Assembly: GCA_003222855.1 (NCBI GenBank) | Contig: QHXH01000112.1 | Span: 1-9,822 of the forward strand | DNA from: Acidobacteriota bacterium | GTDB taxonomy: Bacteria; Acidobacteriota; Blastocatellia; Pyrinomonadales; Pyrinomonadaceae | Length of the DNA stretch: 9,822 nt | Direction: 5' to 3' | In this document: one piece after another, positions 5,743 through 9,822 of the stretch | How the letters are laid out: every line of letters starts with the position of its first letter | Position numbering within the stretch: position 1 is the stretch's first letter | Made by a program: the position numbers and the translations under genes | Notes under the pieces: generated by a model | Databases searched by the model: none | Told to the model about the DNA's origin: nothing | What the model saw: the letters and a program-made list of their open reading frames with translations, nothing else

Positions 5743-6903
5743 ATGATGAAAATTCTCATCGCAGACAAATTCGAACAGTCAGGACGCGATGGCTTGCAGG
5801 CCATGGGCTGTGAAATTTCATTTCAGCCCGATCTCAAAGACGAAGCCTTGGTCGAAACGATCGCGAAAGAGCAGCCGGACGTACTGGTGGTGCGCGGCAC
5901 GAAAGTGACGGAACCGATGCTGGCTGCCGGGCCGCTGAAACTGATTGTGCGCGCGGGCGCCGGATACAACACCATCGATGTGGCGGCGGCCTCGCGCCGG
6001 GGAATTTATGTTTCTAATTGTCCGGGAAAGAATTCAATCGCCGTTGCGGAACTGGCGTTCGCATTGATTCTCGCCCTGGATCGGCGGATTGCCGATAACG
6101 TCGTCGCTCTGCGCGCCGGCGAATGGAATAAGAAAGAATTTTCTCGAGCGCGCGGTTTGTTTGGGAGAACGCTCGGGTTAGTGGGTTTGGGTAGTATCGC
6201 ACAGGAGATGATTCCGCGCGCGCGCGCGTTCGGTATGCCGGTGGTTGCCTGGAGCCGCAGTCTCACCGCAGAGAAGGCTCAACAGTTGGGTGTAGAAATA
6301 AAGGAAACACCGCTGGAGGTTGCGCGAGCGGCCGACATTGTCAGCGTGCACGTCGCGCTCAAACCTGAGACGCGGATGATGATTGGATCAGAGTTCTTTG
6401 CCGCGATGCGAGACGGTGCTTATTTCATCAACACTTCACGCGGCGAGACTGTCGATCAGCAGGCACTGGTTGACGCTATTCATGCAAAAGGGCTGCGCGC
6501 GGGACTTGATGTTTTCGCGATCGAGCCAACGTCGGCTGTCGCTGATTTCAATGATCCGATCGCGAATGAGACGCGAGTTTATGGCACGCATCATATCGGC
6601 GCCTCGACTGATCAAGCACAGGAAGCGATCGCCGCTGAGACTGTCCGTATCGTGCGCGCCTCCCCGGCAACGCATCGTCTGGTTGTGCGTCATCGCGATC
6701 GTCCCGGTGTTCTGGCCCAGGTGCTCGAAGCGATCAAGGCCGAACACATCAACGTGCAAGAGATGGAGAATATCGTCTTCGAAGGCGCTCAGGCCGCCGT
6801 CGCCCGTATCAATCTGGACAAAGCGCCATCAAACGTGACGCTCGATCGGTTGCGCGCGGGGAATGAAGATGTGATTGAACTGAATGTTTTGGAAATAGGT
6901 TAG
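5743..6903 (+). CDS. serA: D-3-phosphoglycerate dehydrogenase with C-terminal ACT domain
   Basis: A D-isomer 2-hydroxyacid dehydrogenase of 386 residues (from ATG 5743; ATG 5746 and TTG 5737 are also possible). It oxidises 3-phosphoglycerate to 3-phosphohydroxypyruvate, the first step of serine synthesis. The Rossmann segment is GLVGLGSIAQEM (residues 145-156). The catalytic Arg-Glu-His set is R233 (NTSRGE), E261 (FAIEP) and H284 (THHIGAS). An ACT domain follows from about 312 (HRLVVRHRDRPGVLAQV) and is expected to be regulatory, classically for serine feedback. Two oddities: the stretch between catalytic core and ACT domain is roughly 20 residues shorter than expected, and the cofactor loop reads AWSRS instead of an acidic residue, hinting at NADP use. 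No strong ribosome binding site precedes the tandem ATGs. The gene is transcribed with the SDR gene 2 bp downstream, and serC follows. Confidence 0.88.
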   Translation: MMKILIADKFEQSGRDGLQAMGCEISFQPDLKDEALVETIAKEQPDVLVVRGTKVTEPMLAAGPLKLIVRAGAGYNTIDVAAASRRGIYVSNCPGKNSIAVAELAFALILALDRRIADNVVALRAGEWNKKEFSRARGLFGRTLGLVGLGSIAQEMIPRARAFGMPVVAWSRSLTAEKAQQLGVEIKETPLEVARAADIVSVHVALKPETRMMIGSEFFAAMRDGAYFINTSRGETVDQQALVDAIHAKGLRAGLDVFAIEPTSAVADFNDPIANETRVYGTHHIGASTDQAQEAIAAETVRIVRASPATHRLVVRHRDRPGVLAQVLEAIKAEHINVQEMENIVFEGAQAAVARINLDKAPSNVTLDRLRAGNEDVIELNVLEIG

Positions 6904-6905
6904 CA

Positions 6906-7685
6906 ATGAACACCACCCTCATCACTGGCGCATCTTCGGGAATTGGCGAAGCATTCGCGCGCAAACTTGCCACGCAGGGGCACGATCTTCTGCTGGTGGC
7001 GCGTTCCGAAGACAAGCTCATCGCACTCTGCAACGAATTGGGGCGCGGTCAAAACATCCGCGCTCAATACGTCGCCATCGATCTTTCCGAGCGTGATGCG
7101 CCCGCGCGTATGCTTGCAGAAACCGTCGAGCGTAACCTCGAAATTGATCTCTTAATCAACAACGCCGGCTTTGGATCGATGGGTGATTTTGCTGAACTGG
7201 ATCTCGAACTTGAACTGAAGATGATCGATTTGAATGTCCGGTCGCTGGTTGAATTGACGCATCGTTTTCTGTCCTCAATGCGCGAGCGCAAGCGCGGTTC
7301 GATCATCAATGTCGCTTCGACCGCTGGATTTCAGGGAGTACCGTTCATGGCGACGTACGCGGCTACGAAAGCCTTCGTGCTCTCTTTTTCCGAAGCGTTG
7401 TGGGAAGAGAACCGGTCCTATGGAATCACGGTGATGGCCCTTTGTCCGGGTGTGACTGAGACTGGTTTCTTTGTGGCGTCTCGGATGCAAAAGCCGCCAG
7501 CACGGTTCAGCCAAAGTTCCGAAGACGTTGTCGAGACAGCGCTGCGTGGATTGAAGCGCGGCAAGAGTTCAATAATTTCAGGCTGGCCGAATCTGGTCAT
7601 GATCGAAATGGAACGCATCGTGCCGCGCTCTGCCGTGTTGCGAGCAGCGGGGGCCGTGCTGCGCTCGCACACTAAGAAAGGATAG
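6906..7685 (+). CDS. Short-chain dehydrogenase/reductase (SDR family)
   Basis: A 259-residue classical SDR. TGASSGIG (7-14) binds the cofactor, NNAG is at 85-88, and the catalytic set is N110, S138, Y151 and K155 (YAATK). ARSEDKL after the second strand, with an arginine at 33 and no aspartate, suggests NADP(H). The MALCPGVTETGFF segment after the active site resembles YqjQ/DltE-like 'SDR family oxidoreductase' proteins. The substrate is unknown. The ATG lies 2 bp after the serA stop, and AGG (6897-6899) within the end of serA is 6 bases upstream, so translation is probably coupled to serA. It stands between serA and serC, but its motifs do not suggest a known serine-pathway step. Confidence 0.87.
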   Translation: MNTTLITGASSGIGEAFARKLATQGHDLLLVARSEDKLIALCNELGRGQNIRAQYVAIDLSERDAPARMLAETVERNLEIDLLINNAGFGSMGDFAELDLELELKMIDLNVRSLVELTHRFLSSMRERKRGSIINVASTAGFQGVPFMATYAATKAFVLSFSEALWEENRSYGITVMALCPGVTETGFFVASRMQKPPARFSQSSEDVVETALRGLKRGKSSIISGWPNLVMIEMERIVPRSAVLRAAGAVLRSHTKKG

Positions 7686-7686
7686 A

Positions 7687-7760
7687 TTTGTTCGGAGTTC
7701 CGCCTTCAGGCGGTCAGTAATTGGAAGTAAGAACCGCCTCAAGGCGGAACCCCAAACAAA
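7687..7760. repeat. Near-perfect inverted repeat just before serC
   Basis: The 28-bp arms 7687-7714 and 7733-7760 are complementary at 25 of 28 positions by my count. Each arm contains its own hairpin, CCGCCT-NN-AGGCGG. The right arm ends 6 bases before the serC ATG and the left begins just after the SDR stop, so the element fills the gap. There is no T-tract after the stem in the forward direction, which argues against a standard terminator. In mRNA, the right-arm hairpin or the full stem would lie directly next to the serC start, where no Shine-Dalgarno sequence is visible. Confidence 0.8.
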
Positions 7761-7766
7761 AACGTT

Positions 7767-8852
7767 ATGACTGAACGAATCTTTAATTTTAGCGCCGGTC
7801 CGGCAGTGATTCCGGTTCCGGTTCTGGAAGAAGCGCAGAGCGCCATGTTGTCGCTTCCCGGCGTCGGCATGTCGGTGATGGAGATTAGCCATCGCTCCAA
7901 GACTTTCGATGAGATCATTCAAGGCGCTGAAGCGGGCCTGCGTGAACTGCTCAACATTCCGAAAGACTACACGGTCCTGTTTCTTCAGGGCGGCGCGAGT
8001 TTGCAATTCGCGATGGTGCCGATGAATTTTCTCTCGCTTGATTCATCAGCCGACTACATCGTCACCGGCAGTTGGGGCAAGAAGGCTGCGAAGGAAGCGC
8101 AGAAATTCGGCAATGTCGATATGGCGGCAAACATGGCTGATGGCGGCTTCACGCGGGTGCCAAATCAGGATGAGCTGCAACTGAATCCCAGCGCGGCTTA
8201 CGTGCACATGACGTCCAACGAAACGATCGAGGGGGTTGAGTTCAAAACTGAACCCGACGTTTCAGATGTGCCGCTGGTTGCAGACATGTCGTCAAATATT
8301 CTTTCGAAACCGATCCCGATTGAGAAGTACGGCCTCATCTATGCCGGCGCGCAGAAGAACATGGGACCGAGCGGCGTCACCGTGGTAATCATGCGCGAGG
8401 ATCTTTTGCCGCGCATTCGCGAAGGCCTGGCGACGATGCTCGACTACAACACGCACGCGAAAAACAAATCGCTCTACAACACGCCGAACACCTGGGGGAT
8501 TTACATTCTGAATCTGGTCTGCAAGTGGCTGAAAGAAAAAGGCGGACTGGCCGGGATGCAGGAGGAGAACGAAGCGAAAGCAAAACTGATTTACGACGCG
8601 ATTGATCAAACGGATTTTTATCGGGGCCATGCTGATCCTGATTCGCGCTCAGTCATGAACGTGACTTTCCGTCTGCCTTCGGAAGATCTGGAGAAGAAGT
8701 TCGCCAGCGAAGCCACCGCGGCGGGCATGGACGGCTTGAAAGGTCATCGCTCAGTGGGCGGCATTCGCGCCTCGATCTACAACGCGTTTCCGCGCGAGGG
8801 CTGCGAAGCGCTGGTTGAGTTTATGAAAGAATTTCAGAGGAAGAATGGTTGA
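7767..8852 (+). CDS. serC: Phosphoserine aminotransferase
   Basis: A 361-residue class V, PLP-dependent aminotransferase that converts 3-phosphohydroxypyruvate and glutamate to O-phosphoserine and 2-oxoglutarate, the second step after SerA. Family markers are clear: FNFSAGPAVIP at the N-terminus, EISHRSK (39-45), LQGGAS (73-78), TGSWGKKAAKEA (100-111) with W103, NETIEGV (151-157), VADMSSN (171-177) with D173, the Schiff-base lysine K197 in YAGAQKNMGPSG, and a C-terminal HRSVGGIRASIYN. Length is normal. The ATG fits the family start exactly but has no recognisable ribosome binding site; it follows an inverted repeat by 6 bases. The upstream SDR gene and serA are in the same direction, so co-transcription is likely. 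serC paired with serA marks a serine-synthesis cluster. Confidence 0.94.
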   Translation: MTERIFNFSAGPAVIPVPVLEEAQSAMLSLPGVGMSVMEISHRSKTFDEIIQGAEAGLRELLNIPKDYTVLFLQGGASLQFAMVPMNFLSLDSSADYIVTGSWGKKAAKEAQKFGNVDMAANMADGGFTRVPNQDELQLNPSAAYVHMTSNETIEGVEFKTEPDVSDVPLVADMSSNILSKPIPIEKYGLIYAGAQKNMGPSGVTVVIMREDLLPRIREGLATMLDYNTHAKNKSLYNTPNTWGIYILNLVCKWLKEKGGLAGMQEENEAKAKLIYDAIDQTDFYRGHADPDSRSVMNVTFRLPSEDLEKKFASEATAAGMDGLKGHRSVGGIRASIYNAFPREGCEALVEFMKEFQRKNG

Positions 8853-8879
8853 GGAAACTCTAACCGCTTTACAAGAGAA

Positions 8880-9509
8880 ATGAATCAGACACTGTTAGAC
8901 GTGTTCCCGTCCGAGATTCGTCAACCTTACGCGGAGCTCTCGCGTGACACAATCTATTTACATCATAAGTGGAAGATCATTAGTGAGCTTTATGTATCCG
9001 GCGAAACAGTAATAGAGCTTCTCAATGGAACAGCACCCGGTTTTTTTCGGATATGCAAGGACGTACTGGTTGATGACTTGTTTCTGAGCATTCGACGTCT
9101 AACGGATCCAAAGTTTACGGGAAATAAGAAGAACTTAACCCTCGAATACCTGACAGACTGCATAGATTCCTCAAAATATTCGCAGTTACGAATCGAGGTT
9201 GAGCAGTTATTAGCTGACTGCTCAAACAAATGCACTTTTGCTAGGGAGCACAGCAACAAAAGGATCGCCCACAGCGACCTTCAGACGAGGCGGCAGGTAA
9301 CGTCGCTTTCGTCACCCACGACCACGCACGTCGAAGACGCACTTCAGTCCATCCGCAGTTTGATGAATGCAATCGAAAAGCATTTTTATCAACCGATCTA
9401 TTGCGATGACGTGAACATCTCATACGTCGATTACGCAAATGTGGTAACTGTCGACGCGTTTAGGTTACTGAACTGCTTGCTTGAGTGGGACGCGAGCAAA
9501 AAGAATTAA
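8880..9509 (+). CDS. Hypothetical protein resembling HEPN/AbiU2-type proteins
   Basis: A 209-residue soluble, mostly helical protein. The layout, an FFRICKDVLVDDLFLSIRRL helix, then LTDPK and a KKNLTLEYL segment, and later RIAHSD (128-133), resembles the AbiU2-like HEPN family, some of whose members act in abortive infection or as toxins. The usual HEPN Rx4-6H ribonuclease motif is not intact: the position before N126 where an arginine is expected is S125, and the nearest upstream arginine, R122, is 8 residues before H131. Catalysis is therefore uncertain. The start ATG at 8880 is 27 bp after the serC stop, with only a weak AAGAGA before it. The stop is 10 bp before brnT, so the two may be co-transcribed. 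One hand-counted 60-base line here is 45% GC against 57% for one within serC, a hint of foreign origin. Confidence 0.6.
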   Translation: MNQTLLDVFPSEIRQPYAELSRDTIYLHHKWKIISELYVSGETVIELLNGTAPGFFRICKDVLVDDLFLSIRRLTDPKFTGNKKNLTLEYLTDCIDSSKYSQLRIEVEQLLADCSNKCTFAREHSNKRIAHSDLQTRRQVTSLSSPTTTHVEDALQSIRSLMNAIEKHFYQPIYCDDVNISYVDYANVVTVDAFRLLNCLLEWDASKKN

Positions 9510-9519
9510 TGAGAAGTCG

Positions 9520-9804
9520 ATGGCATTCAGGTTTGAATGGGACGAACACAAGGCGAGATTAAATCGCGGTAAGCACGGTGTCACTTTCGACGAAGCGTCA
9601 AGTGTTTTCGATGATCTGTTGGCCAAAATCTTCGATGATGAATCCCACTCAGGCGAGGAGCGTCGGGAAATTATTGTGGGTCACTCAATAAAGCGTCGAC
9701 TGCTGCTTGTTTGTTTCGTTGAGCGGCCAAATGAGAGAATTCGGATTGTCAGCGCGCGATTGCCCACGTCACAGGAACGACAAGCTTATGAAGAAAACAT
9801 CTAA
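9520..9804 (+). CDS. brnT: BrnT-family type II toxin
   Basis: A 94-residue protein with the BrnT pattern: FEWDEHKARLNRGKHGVTFDEA near the N-terminus (WDExKxxxNxxKHGVxFxEA), a central EERREIIVGHS stretch, the RRLLLVCFVER strand, and a C-terminal RIRIVSARLPTSQERQAYEE. BrnT toxins are RelE-fold ribonucleases that slow growth by cutting RNA and are held in check by BrnA. The start at ATG 9520 gives MAFRFEWDE, the expected beginning; the frame is open to a TTG at 9481, but that would overlap the preceding gene. GAGAAG (9511-9516) is a close, imperfect ribosome binding site. Its 3' end overlaps the start of the putative antitoxin, the usual toxin-first BrnTA order. Confidence 0.87.
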   Translation: MAFRFEWDEHKARLNRGKHGVTFDEASSVFDDLLAKIFDDESHSGEERREIIVGHSIKRRLLLVCFVERPNERIRIVSARLPTSQERQAYEENI

Positions 9805-9822
9805 AAGAAAGGTCGGCACACG
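9788..9822 (+). CDS. brnA: Probable BrnA-type antitoxin, 5' end only (runs off window)
   Basis: An ATG at 9788 opens a second frame that overlaps the last 17 bases of brnT and stays open to the window end, reading MKKTSKRKVGT and then an incomplete codon. The lysine-rich start, its position and the overlap match what is expected of BrnA, the DNA-binding antitoxin that neutralises BrnT and represses the pair. AGGA (9773-9776) lies 11 bases upstream, a rather long spacing. Only eleven codons are visible, so the identity rests on context. Confidence 0.5.
   Translation, partial: MKKTSKRKVGT

Noticed and set aside
6215..6228. Seven-fold CG dinucleotide run in serA
   Set aside because: It encodes an ordinary Pro-Arg-Ala-Arg-Ala stretch in the Rossmann region. 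It may be slippage-prone or Z-DNA-forming, but nothing shows a function.

Overview
The window (about 9.8 kb) carries ordinary chromosomal metabolic genes from a moderately GC-rich bacterium, with a small toxin-antitoxin-type segment at its right end. The protein styles, together with the dense, varied palindromic intergenic repeats, suggest Acidobacteriota (perhaps Blastocatellia). This is inferred from recognition only: there is no rRNA or tRNA gene to confirm it.

Layout, left to right. Positions 1-95 hold two GC-rich hairpins. hemW (151-1305, +, heme chaperone/radical SAM) follows a TATAAT box so close that its transcript may be leaderless. It converges on a DUF1015 gene (1441-2670, -). That gene is divergent from a DinB/YfiT-like metalloprotein (2756-3223, +), which in turn converges on a CysQ-like inositol-monophosphatase-family gene (3412-4266, -). 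A rightward block follows: an aldo/keto reductase (4501-5625), a D-3-phosphoglycerate dehydrogenase serA with ACT domain (5743-6903), an SDR dehydrogenase starting 2 bp after it (6906-7685), and phosphoserine aminotransferase serC (7767-8852). The right end holds a protein resembling HEPN/AbiU2 families (8880-9509), a BrnT-type toxin (9520-9804) and the first codons of a probable BrnA antitoxin (9788 to window end).

Functional themes. serA and serC give the first two steps of the phosphorylated serine pathway; no serB phosphatase is visible here. DUF1015, which I recall lying beside serA/serC in other phyla, carries a DGHHR motif like that of ParB-fold proteins, a fold that includes the archaeal free-serine kinase SerK. 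The DUF1015 protein is therefore a candidate uncharacterised enzyme of serine/phosphoserine metabolism. A CysQ-like phosphatase nearby could link to sulfur assimilation, but that is speculative.

The most striking non-coding feature is that five of the larger gaps between genes each contain a different long inverted repeat (1318-1429, 3224-3409, 4361-4491, 5639-5731, 7687-7760). Several have smaller hairpins nested in the arms. They occur in convergent, divergent and tandem gaps, and in two cases they run up to or into the start region of the downstream gene. They look like families of genome-wide dispersed palindromic elements. No CRISPR array, IS element, tRNA or rRNA was seen, and no gap longer than 300 bases lacks a gene.
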